Below, piece after piece: positions 10,086 through 17,585 of a DNA stretch of 64,000 bases. The stretch comes from Acidimicrobiales bacterium. GTDB taxonomy: Bacteria; Actinomycetota; Acidimicrobiia; Acidimicrobiales; Iamiaceae. Position numbers and translations under genes: made by a program. The notes below the pieces were generated by a model. The model was not told where the DNA came from and did no database searches. It was given only the letters and a program-made list of their open reading frames with translations. The first letter of the stretch is position 1. Each line of letters starts with the position of its first letter. The DNA lies in NCBI GenBank assembly GCA_030447445.1, contig JAUJOW010000004.1, positions 66,071-130,070 on the forward strand, in the 5' to 3' direction.

Positions 10086-11312
10086 GTGGACTTTGACGAC
10101 ACCCCCGACGAGGCCACGTTCCGCGCCGAGGCCCGCACCTGGCTGGAAGCCCATGCGCCGGCCAAGGGCGGGCCCGAGGACTTCTCGACCGGCTTCCTCG
10201 AAGGGACCATCGACGAGGCCGACCACGTCCGCCTGTCCAAGGGTTGGCAACGCAGGCTGTTCGACCACAGGTGGGCCGGGATCACCTGGCCCCGGCGCTT
10301 CGGTGGGCGGGGGGGCACGGCCATGCAGGCCTCCATCTTCGCCCAGGAACAACAGCGGTTCGGGGTGACCACCGGCGCCTTCGCCGTCGGGATCGGCATG
10401 GCCGGCCCGACGATCATGGAGCACGGCACCGACGCCCAGCGGCAGCGGTACCTCCCAGCCATGTTGCGGGGCGACGAGGTGTGGTGCCAGCTGTTCAGCG
10501 AACCCGGTGCCGGGTCGGACCTCGCCGCCATCGCCACCCGGGCCGAACGTGACGGCGACGACTGGGTGGTCACCGGCCAGAAGGTGTGGACCTCCTCGGC
10601 AGGTGCGAGCGACTGGGGCGTCCTGCTCGCCCGGACCGATCCCGACGTTCCGAAGCACCGGGGCATCACCTACTTCCTGGTCGACATGCGCAGCCCTGGG
10701 TTCGATGTCCGGCCGCTCCGTCAGATGACCGGCGCCAGCCACTTCAGCGAGGTGTTCCTCGACGGCGTACGCATCCCCGCTGACCAGGTGCTCGGTGAGG
10801 TGCACGGTGGCTGGACCTGCGCCATCACCACGCTTTCCAACGAGCGGGGCCTCATCGCCGGCGGGAACCGCTCCTCGGACACCGCCGCCCTCATCGCGCT
10901 CGCCCGGAAGCTGGGGCGGTCCGGTCATCCGGTGCTGCGGCAGGTCCTGGTCGACTGCTGGAGCCGCCAGCAGATCCAACGCTTCCTCGCCTTTCGGGCC
11001 CAGACCGCGCTCAGCCAGGGGCGCCCGCCCGGCCCGGAGACCTCGGTCATGAAGCTGTTCGCCGCCGAGTACCTCCGCCGGCTCGGCGACGCCGCCCTCG
11101 AGCTGCTCGGGCCCGACGGCATGCTGGCCGCCGACGGCCCTGATGACGGCGAGTGGCAGGCCCGGTTCCTCCACGCCCCGGCCATCCGCATCGCCGGCGG
11201 CTCGAACGAGATCCAGCGCAACATCATCGGGGAGCGGGTGCTCAACCTGCCGAGGGAGGCCAGCGTCGATCGGGACGTTGCCTTCCGCGACCTCCTCCGA
11301 GCCGGTCGGTAG
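10086..11312 (+). CDS. Acyl-CoA dehydrogenase (FadE family)
   Basis: FAD-dependent alpha,beta-dehydrogenation of an acyl-CoA; 408 residues. Seen: FSEPGAGSDLA, the FAD-contacting VVTGQKVWTSSA, and the C-terminal RIAGGSNEIQRNIIGERVL. GTG start without Shine-Dalgarno, 7 nt after TACCCT, so leaderless in appearance. KstR directly follows and may be cotranscribed. Steroid acyl-CoA dehydrogenases often work as heteromeric FadE pairs, yet only one subunit gene is visible here, so the partner would be elsewhere or this one is homomeric. Substrate assignment to a sterol side chain is inferred from operator C. Confidence 0.88.
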   Translation: MDFDDTPDEATFRAEARTWLEAHAPAKGGPEDFSTGFLEGTIDEADHVRLSKGWQRRLFDHRWAGITWPRRFGGRGGTAMQASIFAQEQQRFGVTTGAFAVGIGMAGPTIMEHGTDAQRQRYLPAMLRGDEVWCQLFSEPGAGSDLAAIATRAERDGDDWVVTGQKVWTSSAGASDWGVLLARTDPDVPKHRGITYFLVDMRSPGFDVRPLRQMTGASHFSEVFLDGVRIPADQVLGEVHGGWTCAITTLSNERGLIAGGNRSSDTAALIALARKLGRSGHPVLRQVLVDCWSRQQIQRFLAFRAQTALSQGRPPGPETSVMKLFAAEYLRRLGDAALELLGPDGMLAADGPDDGEWQARFLHAPAIRIAGGSNEIQRNIIGERVLNLPREASVDRDVAFRDLLRAGR

Positions 11313-11324
11313 CGTCGGCCTGCC

Positions 11325-11909
11325 ATGGACGGCCCCGCCACCCTCACCAAGAGCCAGGCTGCTCGGCGCGACCGCGTCATCCAGGCCGCGCTCGAGCTCG
11401 GTTCGGTGGGCGGGTACGACGCCGTCCAGATGCGCGACGTGGCCGCCGCCGCCGAGGTCGCCCTCGGCACGATCTACCGCTACTTCTCCTCCAAGGACCA
11501 CCTGCTGGCGGCAGCCATGGTGGAGTGGGTCCACGACCTCGAGCGGCGGGTGACGGCCCGGCCGCCCACCGGCGACACCATGGCTGACCGGGTGGTCAGC
11601 GTCCTGCGCCGCGCCACCCGGGCCATGGAGCGCGAACCCCGCCTCTCCGAGGCCGTGGTCACGGCCCTCTCGTCCCCGGACCGGGGGGCCGCCGCCGCCC
11701 AGGAGCAGTCGGGCCAGGCCCTGGGCCGCATGCTCGGCCTGGCCCTCGGCGACGACGTCGACCCCGAGGCCAGGGCGCTGATCAGCCGCACCCTCGGCCA
11801 TGTCTGGTTCTCGTCGCTCATCGGCTGGGTGAACGGGTGGTCAGGCATCACCCAGGTCGGCGACGAGGTCGAGATCGCCACCCACCTCGTCCTCGACCAG
11901 TACGGCTAG
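11325..11909 (+). CDS. kstR: TetR-family regulator, KstR orthologue
   Basis: 194 residues. The N-terminal HTH contains GGYDAVQMRDVAAAAEVALG then TIYRYFSSKDHLLAAAM (residues about 29-66), strikingly like mycobacterial KstR as I recall it. The C-terminal ligand domain keeps MEREPRLSEAV and the GHVWFSSLIGWVNG stretch. KstR represses cholesterol catabolic genes and is released by steroid-CoA intermediates. It starts 12 nt after the acyl-CoA dehydrogenase stop. Seven perfect copies of the KstR motif nearby make the assignment strong; operator C would give autoregulation through the upstream gene. Confidence 0.9.
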   Translation: MDGPATLTKSQAARRDRVIQAALELGSVGGYDAVQMRDVAAAAEVALGTIYRYFSSKDHLLAAAMVEWVHDLERRVTARPPTGDTMADRVVSVLRRATRAMEREPRLSEAVVTALSSPDRGAAAAQEQSGQALGRMLGLALGDDVDPEARALISRTLGHVWFSSLIGWVNGWSGITQVGDEVEIATHLVLDQYG

Positions 11910-11938
11910 AGGGGTCTCGCCGCCAATCGTTCGCTTCG

Positions 11939-13489
11939 TCAGATCTGGCTGGGTTGGTCGGCCCAGTAGGGGTCGCGGAGCTTGCGCTTGTAGAGCTTGC
12001 CGTTCGGGTCCCGGGGGAGCTCGGCGACGAAGTCGACGGTGCGGGGCAGCTTGAACCGGCCCAGCCGCTGGCCGGCGAAGGCCAGGATGTCGGCGGCCAG
12101 GTCGTCGCCCGGCTCCACGCCCGCCGCGGGCTCGATCACGGCCCTGATCTCCTCGCCCCAGTCCGGGTGGGGGATGCCGAAGACGGCGGCGTCGCCCACC
12201 CTCGGGTGGGTGAGCAGCACGCCCTCTATCTCGGCCGGGTAGATGTTGACACCGCCGGAGATGATCATGTCGCTCTTGCGGTCCCGCAGGAAGAGGTAGC
12301 CGTCCTCGTCGAGCTCGCCGAGGTCACCGACGGTGAAGAAGCCCTCCCGGCGGTTGGCGTTGGTCTTCTCGGCATCGCCCTTGTACTCGAAGTCGGCCTG
12401 GCCCAGCGCCATGTAGACGGTCCCCACGGTGCCGGGCGGGAGCTGGTTGCCCTCCTCGTCCAGGATGCGGACCTCCGACCCCGCCCAGGCCCGGCCGACC
12501 GACCCCGGCTTGGCCAGCCACTCCTCGGCCGTGATGATCGTCCCGCCGCCTTCGGTGGCGGCGTAGTACTCGGCGACGGCGTCGCCCCACCAGTCGATCA
12601 TCCGCCGTTTGATCTCGGGTGGGCAGGGAGCAGCGGCGTGGACCATGCACCGCAGCGACGAGACGTCGGCGGCCTGCTTCACCTCGTCGGGGAGGGCCAG
12701 GAGGCGGTGGAACTGGGTGGGCACCATGTGGCTGGTCGTCACCCGGTGGCGTTCGATCAGCTCCAGCATGGCCTCGGGCGTCCACCGGTCCATGAGCACC
12801 ACCGTGTGGCCGAGGTGCAGCGACGACGCCGTCCACATGAGGACGGCGGTGTGGTAGAGCGGCGAGCCCGTGAGGTGGACGTTGTCCTCGTCCGGCTGGA
12901 TGCCGAACAGCATCAGGAACATGGCGAACAGGGAGCCGAGGTCGTCGGGATCGATGTCGGGCATGGCCCGCTTGACCCCCTTCGGTCGCCCCGTGGTGCC
13001 CGACGTGTAGTGCATCGCCATGCCGCTGGTTCGGTGCTCGGGCGGTGAGTCGGGCTGTCCAGCGGCCAGGTCCGCGTACGGGCGGAAGCCGTCGGTGTCA
13101 CCGACCGAGAACCGCCGGTCGCTCGGGAAGTCGATCTCGTCGACGGCCGCCCGGGCGACCTCGCCGAAGCGGTCGTGGGCGACGAAGGCCTTCGCCTCGC
13201 TGTCGGAGAGGATGTAGGCCACCTCCGGCCCGGCCAGGTGGAAGTTGATCGGCGTCACGTAGAGGCCGATCTGGACCCCGGCCAGGAACACCTCCATCAT
13301 CTCGATCCCGTTGGGCAGCATGGTCGCAACGGTGTCGCCCCGCTCGAGGCCGAGCGCCCGGAGCCCGTGAGCGGTGCGGTTGGCCCGGGCCACGAGCTCC
13401 CCGGCGGTCAGGGCGGCGCCGTCGGGGGCCACAAGGGCGATGCGGTCGGGGTCGGCGGCGGCGAGCTTCCAGAAACCGGTGTCGGCCAT
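11939..13489 (-). CDS. Acyl-CoA ligase (second FadD in the locus)
   Basis: ANL-superfamily ligase, 516 residues. Motifs: HYTSGTTGRPKGVKR (P-loop), YAATEGGGT (A5), FTVGDLGELDEDGYLFLRDR and SGGVNIYPAEIE (A7-A8), and the catalytic Lys in NGKLYKRKLRDPY. It is clearly distinct from FadD19. The start is taken as the ATG at 13489 because TAGCGT (13497-13502, minus strand) ends exactly 7 nt upstream; a GTG at 13498 would sit inside that hexamer. Operator D lies about 24 bp upstream. Substrate is unknown; a steroid-derived acid is inferred from context. Confidence 0.88.
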   Translation of the reverse strand: MADTGFWKLAAADPDRIALVAPDGAALTAGELVARANRTAHGLRALGLERGDTVATMLPNGIEMMEVFLAGVQIGLYVTPINFHLAGPEVAYILSDSEAKAFVAHDRFGEVARAAVDEIDFPSDRRFSVGDTDGFRPYADLAAGQPDSPPEHRTSGMAMHYTSGTTGRPKGVKRAMPDIDPDDLGSLFAMFLMLFGIQPDEDNVHLTGSPLYHTAVLMWTASSLHLGHTVVLMDRWTPEAMLELIERHRVTTSHMVPTQFHRLLALPDEVKQAADVSSLRCMVHAAAPCPPEIKRRMIDWWGDAVAEYYAATEGGGTIITAEEWLAKPGSVGRAWAGSEVRILDEEGNQLPPGTVGTVYMALGQADFEYKGDAEKTNANRREGFFTVGDLGELDEDGYLFLRDRKSDMIISGGVNIYPAEIEGVLLTHPRVGDAAVFGIPHPDWGEEIRAVIEPAAGVEPGDDLAADILAFAGQRLGRFKLPRTVDFVAELPRDPNGKLYKRKLRDPYWADQPSQI

Positions 13490-13512
13490 AGGGGCCACGC
13501 TACGACAGGAAC

Positions 13513-13526
13513 TGAAACGCGTTGCA
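13513..13526. promoter_or_regulatory. KstR-type operator D
   Basis: TGAAACGCGTTGCA fits TNNAACNNGTTNNA perfectly but has a less symmetric edge than operators B and C. It lies between the divergent acyl-CoA ligase and alcohol dehydrogenase; a TACGCT hexamer for the latter begins at 13528. Confidence 0.82.
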
Positions 13527-13563
13527 GTACGCTCCGGCCCGCCGGACCAGCCCGAGGAGAGCC

Positions 13564-14643
13564 ATGCGAGCAGCGGTGCTGCGCAACAGCGGTGACGAGA
13601 CCGTCGAGGTCGTCGACGACATGGAGGTGACCGAACCCGGGGCGGGCGAGGTCACGGTCACCATCGAGGCCACCGGGGTGTGCCACTCGGACCTCTCGGC
13701 TATGACGGGGCTGATCCCCCAGCCGGCACCGGCCGTGCTCGGCCACGAGGGCGCCGGCGTGGTCAGTGCCGTCGGCGACGGGGTGAGCCAGGTCGCCGTC
13801 GGCGACCACGTGATCGTCGCCTGGTCGCCGCCGTGCGGCCACTGCGTCAACTGCACGGCTCGCCGGTCGCCTCACCTGTGCACCGAGATCCAGTTCGGCC
13901 GGGGCGGCCTGCCCCGGTTCGTCCAGGGCGGCTCTCCCGTGTTCGGCATGGCCGGCACGGGCACCTTCGCCGAGCGCACCACGCTGCCCGCCGAGGCGGC
14001 CATCAAGATCGCCGACGACGTGCCCTTCGAGATCGCCTCGTTGATCGGCTGCGCGGTCACCACCGGGGTGGGGGCCGCCATCAACACGGCCAAGGTGGAA
14101 CCCGGTTCGTCGGTGGTGGTCTTCGGCTGCGGCGGCGTGGGCATCGCCGCCATCCAGGGAGCCCGGGTGGCCGGTGCCGCCGAGATCGTGGCCGTCGACC
14201 TCGTGGCCGAGAAGCTCGACCAGGCCAAGCGGTTCGGCGCCACCCACGGGTGCGGGCCCGACGAGCTGGACTCGCTGAAGGCCGACCTCACCGGCGACGG
14301 CTTCGACTACGCGTTCGAAGCCATCGGCCTGCCCACCACCATGCGGGCCGCCTTCGACGCCGTCCGCCGGGGCGGCACGGCCTGCATCATCGGGGTAGGC
14401 GCGATGGAGAAGGAGGTGTCGTTCAACGCCTTCGAGCTGTTCTTCGCCGGGAAGAACCTGCAGGGCAGCTACTACGGCTCGGCCGACGTCCGGTCGGACT
14501 TCACCCGGCTGATCCGGCTCTGGCGGGCCGGTCAGCTCGACCTCGAGGGCATGATCACCCGGCGGATCGCGATCGACGACATCAACGACGCCTTCGCCGC
14601 CATGCGGGCCGCCGAGGTCATCCGCCAGGTCATCACCTTCTAG
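13564..14643 (+). CDS. Zinc-dependent alcohol dehydrogenase (MDR family)
   Basis: 359 residues. Catalytic-zinc ligands appear as Cys in GVCHSD and His-Glu in GHEGAG. The structural-zinc four-Cys lobe reads CGHCVNCTARRSPHLC, and the Rossmann motif is VFGCGGVGIAAIQGA. Shine-Dalgarno GAGGAGA precedes the ATG. An oxidase of the P450-made terminal hydroxyl of a sterol side chain (alcohol to aldehyde) would fit its place after operator D, but this is inference; class III or NDMA-type dehydrogenases look similar. Confidence 0.87.
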   Translation: MRAAVLRNSGDETVEVVDDMEVTEPGAGEVTVTIEATGVCHSDLSAMTGLIPQPAPAVLGHEGAGVVSAVGDGVSQVAVGDHVIVAWSPPCGHCVNCTARRSPHLCTEIQFGRGGLPRFVQGGSPVFGMAGTGTFAERTTLPAEAAIKIADDVPFEIASLIGCAVTTGVGAAINTAKVEPGSSVVVFGCGGVGIAAIQGARVAGAAEIVAVDLVAEKLDQAKRFGATHGCGPDELDSLKADLTGDGFDYAFEAIGLPTTMRAAFDAVRRGGTACIIGVGAMEKEVSFNAFELFFAGKNLQGSYYGSADVRSDFTRLIRLWRAGQLDLEGMITRRIAIDDINDAFAAMRAAEVIRQVITF

Positions 14644-14678
14644 CGAGGGTCAGCGGACGGTCAGGCCGCGGCGGGCGG

Positions 14679-14951
14679 TCAACTCTCGCGCTGGATCTCG
14701 GGACCGATGCGGTCGCGCACCAAAGCTGCGACCTCGCCGGGCTCGGCGTGGCGGCCGAGGTCGGCCTTGGAGAAGATGAGCTCGTCGTCGAGGGTCACCT
14801 CGAAGCGACCCTTCGACGAGGGGATGAGCTCGAGGCGCTCGATGACGGGCGCCCAGCCGCTGAGGAGCTCGTCCGCCAGACCGACGGCGCGGGGAACGTA
14901 GTCTCAGGGAACGCAGAACTCGATGAAGAACCGGTGCCGGGGGTCGAGCAT
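14679..14951 (-). CDS. SelW/Rdx-like selenoprotein with in-frame TGA (CxxU)
   Basis: A 90-codon frame encodes a SelT/SelW/SelH-family thioredoxin-like redox protein if the TGA at codon 16 (14904-14906) is read as selenocysteine. It starts MLDPRHRFFIEFCVP, then U, then DYVPRAVGLADELL. The conserved bacterial motif is CVPCxY, so the TGA replaces exactly the second redox Cys. The second half keeps the family signature (RFEVTLDDELIFSK). No in-frame ATG, and no start codon with a Shine-Dalgarno, follows the TGA closely, so the protein exists only by readthrough. A GGUCU-bearing hairpin begins about 15 nt downstream. It follows yjbQ by 23 nt; no Shine-Dalgarno is clear. Alternative: a TGC-to-TGA mutation or sequencing error. 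Confidence 0.78.
14874..14889 (-). promoter_or_regulatory. Candidate bacterial SECIS hairpin
   Basis: On the minus strand a CGCC/GGCG stem encloses GUCGGUCU. The GGUCU (14878-14882) begins 21 nt after the UGA. E. coli fdhF also carries GGUCU in its SECIS apical region, about 18 nt after UGA. The stem is short (4 bp); an alternative CGUC/GACG pairing exists, so the fold needs computing. Confidence 0.5.
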
Positions 14952-14974
14952 GCGACCGACGTTACCGTCTGGCC

Positions 14975-15376
14975 TCACCCGGGGAGGAAGCTGAGGCGCA
15001 CGGTGCGGTGGGGGTTGTCGGCGTTCGTGTCGACCAGCACCACCCGTTGCCACGTCCCGAGCAGCAGCTCCCCGGCCTGTACCGGCACGCTCAAGGACGG
15101 CGAGACCAGCGCCGGCAGCAGGTGGTCGGCACCGTGGCCGGTGGCCCCGTGGCGGTGCCGGTAGCGGTCGTCACGGGGGAGTAACCGGGCCAGGAGCTCG
15201 GCCAGGTCCGCCTCGCTGCCCGAGCCGGTCTCGATCAGCGCCAGCCCGGCGGTGGCGTGGGGTGCGAAGACATGGAGGAGCCCGTCACCGCGCCGGCGGC
15301 AGAACGACTCGGCCTCGGCGGTCAGGTCCGTCACCAGTCGATCACCGGTCCGCACGTCCAGCTCGATGGTCTCCAT
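14975..15376 (-). CDS. yjbQ: YjbQ / UPF0047 family protein
   Basis: 133 residues with the family hallmarks: the N-terminal ELDVRTGDRLVTDLT, HVFAPHATAGLALIE with the conserved His, RHRHGATGHGADHLLPAL and the C-terminal GTWQRVVLVDTN. E. coli YjbQ has weak thiamine-phosphate synthase activity, but the physiological role is unsettled. Here it heads a short minus-strand unit with the SelW-like gene and is divergent from the DUF35 gene. The ATG at 15376 gives the usual family length; no strong Shine-Dalgarno is seen. Confidence 0.88.
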   Translation of the reverse strand: METIELDVRTGDRLVTDLTAEAESFCRRRGDGLLHVFAPHATAGLALIETGSGSEADLAELLARLLPRDDRYRHRHGATGHGADHLLPALVSPSLSVPVQAGELLLGTWQRVVLVDTNADNPHRTVRLSFLPG

Positions 15377-15426
15377 GCGGACATCTTGGTCCGGTCGGCC
15401 GTGCGTGGAGCGGCGTTGGGGGGGTC

Positions 15427-15448
15427 CACGGGGGGCGAAGCCCCCGTG
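15427..15448. other. Perfect 8 bp hairpin in the yjbQ/DUF35 gap
   Basis: CACGGGGG and CCCCCGTG flank a GCGAAG loop, ending 5 bp before operator E. No T-run follows on either strand, so a terminator is not shown. It could be a second protein-binding palindrome or just GC-rich spacer. Confidence 0.35.
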
Positions 15449-15453
15449 CGAAG

Positions 15454-15467
15454 TGAAACGTGTTCTA
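15454..15467. promoter_or_regulatory. KstR-type operator E
   Basis: TGAAACGTGTTCTA, the same sequence as operator A. The presumed -10 TATTGT (15466-15471) of the DUF35-ltp operon overlaps its right end. Confidence 0.9.
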
Positions 15468-15478
15468 TTGTGCCGCTC

Positions 15479-15937
15479 GTGACGGAACCAACCCGGGCGG
15501 TCCAGGTGCTCAGCGCGCCGCTGGTGATCGAGTACCCGTTCAAGCGCACGACGGGTCCGGTGGTCGGCGCCTTCCTGACCGGGTTGCGGGAACGGATCCT
15601 GCTGGGGACCCGGGCCTCCGACGGCAGGGTGATCGTGCCGCCGGCCGAGAGCGACCCGGTGACCGGTGACGACCTGACCGAGCTCGTCGAGGTCGGCCCC
15701 GGTGGTGAGGTGACCACGTGGGCGTGGGTCCACCACCCCCATCCCAAGCACCCCCTCGACCGGCCCTTCGCATGGGCGCTCGTGCGATTGGACGGCGCAG
15801 ACACGGCCATGCTCCACGTCGTCGACGCCGGGACGGTCGACGCCATGCGCACCGGCATGCGGGTGGAGCCCCGCTGGCGCGACGAGCGTGAGGGTGCCAT
15901 CGGCGACCTGGCCTGCTTCACGCCCGAGCAGGGCTGA
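15479..15937 (+). CDS. DUF35 OB-fold protein, first of two
   Basis: 152 residues; OB-fold acyl-CoA-associated protein (DUF35/ChsH2-C type) with LVIEYPFKRTTGPVVGAFLTG and HPFAWALV-like segments (here RPFAWALVRLDGADTAMLH). It lacks the Cys zinc ribbon seen in the next gene. GTG start, leaderless spacing of 7 nt from TATTGT. Its stop overlaps the next ATG (TGATG). In the M. tuberculosis locus I recall one longer gene (Rv3521) before ltp4-ltp3; here the corresponding content seems divided over two ORFs. DUF35 partners are needed by Ltp-type thiolases and aldolases in steroid side-chain removal. Confidence 0.8.
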   Translation: MTEPTRAVQVLSAPLVIEYPFKRTTGPVVGAFLTGLRERILLGTRASDGRVIVPPAESDPVTGDDLTELVEVGPGGEVTTWAWVHHPHPKHPLDRPFAWALVRLDGADTAMLHVVDAGTVDAMRTGMRVEPRWRDEREGAIGDLACFTPEQG

Positions 15938-16509
15938 TGGTCGACGTCGTGCTCCCGGAGTCCCTGCGGGGCGTCGAGCCGGTGCGCAGCGTGCGCATCC
16001 CCGCCCGGCTCGAGTACCGCTACACCCCGGGGGCGGCCTCCTCCCGCTTCCTGCGAGGGATCGCCGAGAAGCGCATCCTCGGCGAGCGCTGCTCGGTCTG
16101 CCAGAAGGTGTACGTCCCCCCTCGAGGAGCGTGCCCGACCGACGGGGTCCCCACCGCCGAGCAGGTCGAGCTGGCCCACGCCGGCACCGTGGTGTCCTTC
16201 TGCGTGGTCAACGTGGCCTTCTACGGCCAGGAGATGGAGATCCCCTACGTCACCGCCAACATCCGCCTCGACGGCTCGGACCTGCCGATCATGCACCTCA
16301 TCCAGGAGTGCCCGGCCGACGAGGTCCGCATCGGGATGCGGGTCGAGGCGGTCTGGGTCGACGATGCCGACCTGGGCCCCACCCTCGAGAGCATCCGGTG
16401 GTTCCGCCCCACCGGCGAGCCCGACGCCGACGTGGACATCCCCGGCGAAGGGGTCGGGACCGGCCTCGGGTCGTGGGTGGGCGGCACCGCCCCCGGGGAG
16501 GGCCCGTGA
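15937..16509 (+). CDS. DUF35 zinc-ribbon/OB-fold protein, second of two
   Basis: 190 residues. The rubredoxin-like zinc ribbon is visible as CSVC, then GACPTDG about 15 residues later, followed by an OB-fold with SFCVVNVAFYGQEMEIPYV and DLPIMHLIQE. Start ATG overlaps the upstream TGA; its own stop overlaps the Ltp4-type GTG as GTGA, so the four genes from 15479 to 18754 form one tightly coupled operon. Such proteins bind and stabilise lipid-transfer-type thiolases, which suggests direct complex formation with the next product. Confidence 0.85.
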   Translation: MVDVVLPESLRGVEPVRSVRIPARLEYRYTPGAASSRFLRGIAEKRILGERCSVCQKVYVPPRGACPTDGVPTAEQVELAHAGTVVSFCVVNVAFYGQEMEIPYVTANIRLDGSDLPIMHLIQECPADEVRIGMRVEAVWVDDADLGPTLESIRWFRPTGEPDADVDIPGEGVGTGLGSWVGGTAPGEGP

Positions 16510-17585
16510 AGCGCGACGTCGCCGTGATCTCCTTCGCCCAGTCCGCGCACGTGCGGGCCGTCGACAGCGAGAACGAGGTGGAGATGCTGATGCCGGTGGT
16601 GGGCGACGTGCTCGGCGCCATCGACATGACCATGGACGACATCGGCTTCACCTGCTCGGGCTCGACCGACTACCTGGCCGGGCAGGCGTTCAGCTTCGTG
16701 ATGATCCTCGACGGGGTGGGCCCGTGGCCGCCGATCCAGGAGAGCCACGTCGAGATGGACGGCGCATGGGCGCTGTACGAGGCGTGGGTGAAGCTGCAGC
16801 TCGGCGAGATCGACACCGCGCTCGTGTACTGCTGCGCCCGCGCGTCGGCGGGAGACCTGCCCATGGTGCTCACCCGCCAGCTCGACCCGTACACCGCCGG
16901 CCCGCTCTGGCCGGACTCGATCAGCCTCGCCGCGCTCCAGGCCCGGGCCCTCATCGACGCCGGCAAGGCCACCGAGGCCGACATGGCCGAGGTGGCCGCC
17001 CGCAGCCGCAGGGCCGCCCTCGACAACCCCGTCGCCCAGCTGGCCTGGGATCGTCCGGCCGGCGAGCTGCTCACCGAGGACCACCTCGTCGCCCCCCTGC
17101 GCCGCCACGACTGCCCCCCCATCTCCGACGGCGTGGCCGCCGTCGCGCTGGCCGCCGGCGACGCCGCCGGTGACCGATGCCGCCGACCGGCGTGGATCAG
17201 CGGCATCGACCACCGCGTCGAACCGATCCACCTCGGGCTGCGCGACCTCACCGAATCCCGATCGACCCGGCTGGCGGCAGAACGGGCCGGGGTGCACGAC
17301 GGGCCCCTCGACGTGGCCGAGCTGCACGCCCCCTTCACCCACCAGGAGCTGATCCTGCGCGACGCCCTCGGGCTCGACGCCACCACCGCCGTCAACCCCT
17401 CCGGTGGCGCGCTGGCCGCCAACCCGATGATGACGGCGGGCCTGGTCCGCATCGGCGAGGTCGCCAGCCACATCCACGACGGGACCGCGAACCGGGGCGT
17501 AGCCCACGCCACCTCCGGGCCGTGCCTGCAACAGAACCTCGTCTGCGTGCTCGAGGGCGACGGGGCCGGCGGGAGGCGGCGGTGA
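16506..17585 (+). CDS. ltp4: Thiolase-like lipid-transfer protein, Ltp4-type
   Basis: 359 residues, thiolase superfamily (SCP-x-like). N-terminal VAVISFAQSAHVRAVDSENE, the nucleophile-region segment LVYCCARASAGD, and the C-terminal LNPSGG-like VNPSGGALAANPMMTAGL and RGVAHATSGPCLQQN. In steroid degraders these enzymes perform thiolytic or retro-aldol cleavage of side-chain CoA esters with a DUF35 partner. Length and position (DUF35, ltp4, ltp3) match M. tuberculosis Rv3521-Rv3523 as I recall. GTG start overlaps the upstream stop, and its own TGA overlaps the next ATG. Confidence 0.85.
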   Translation: MKRDVAVISFAQSAHVRAVDSENEVEMLMPVVGDVLGAIDMTMDDIGFTCSGSTDYLAGQAFSFVMILDGVGPWPPIQESHVEMDGAWALYEAWVKLQLGEIDTALVYCCARASAGDLPMVLTRQLDPYTAGPLWPDSISLAALQARALIDAGKATEADMAEVAARSRRAALDNPVAQLAWDRPAGELLTEDHLVAPLRRHDCPPISDGVAAVALAAGDAAGDRCRRPAWISGIDHRVEPIHLGLRDLTESRSTRLAAERAGVHDGPLDVAELHAPFTHQELILRDALGLDATTAVNPSGGALAANPMMTAGLVRIGEVASHIHDGTANRGVAHATSGPCLQQNLVCVLEGDGAGGRRR

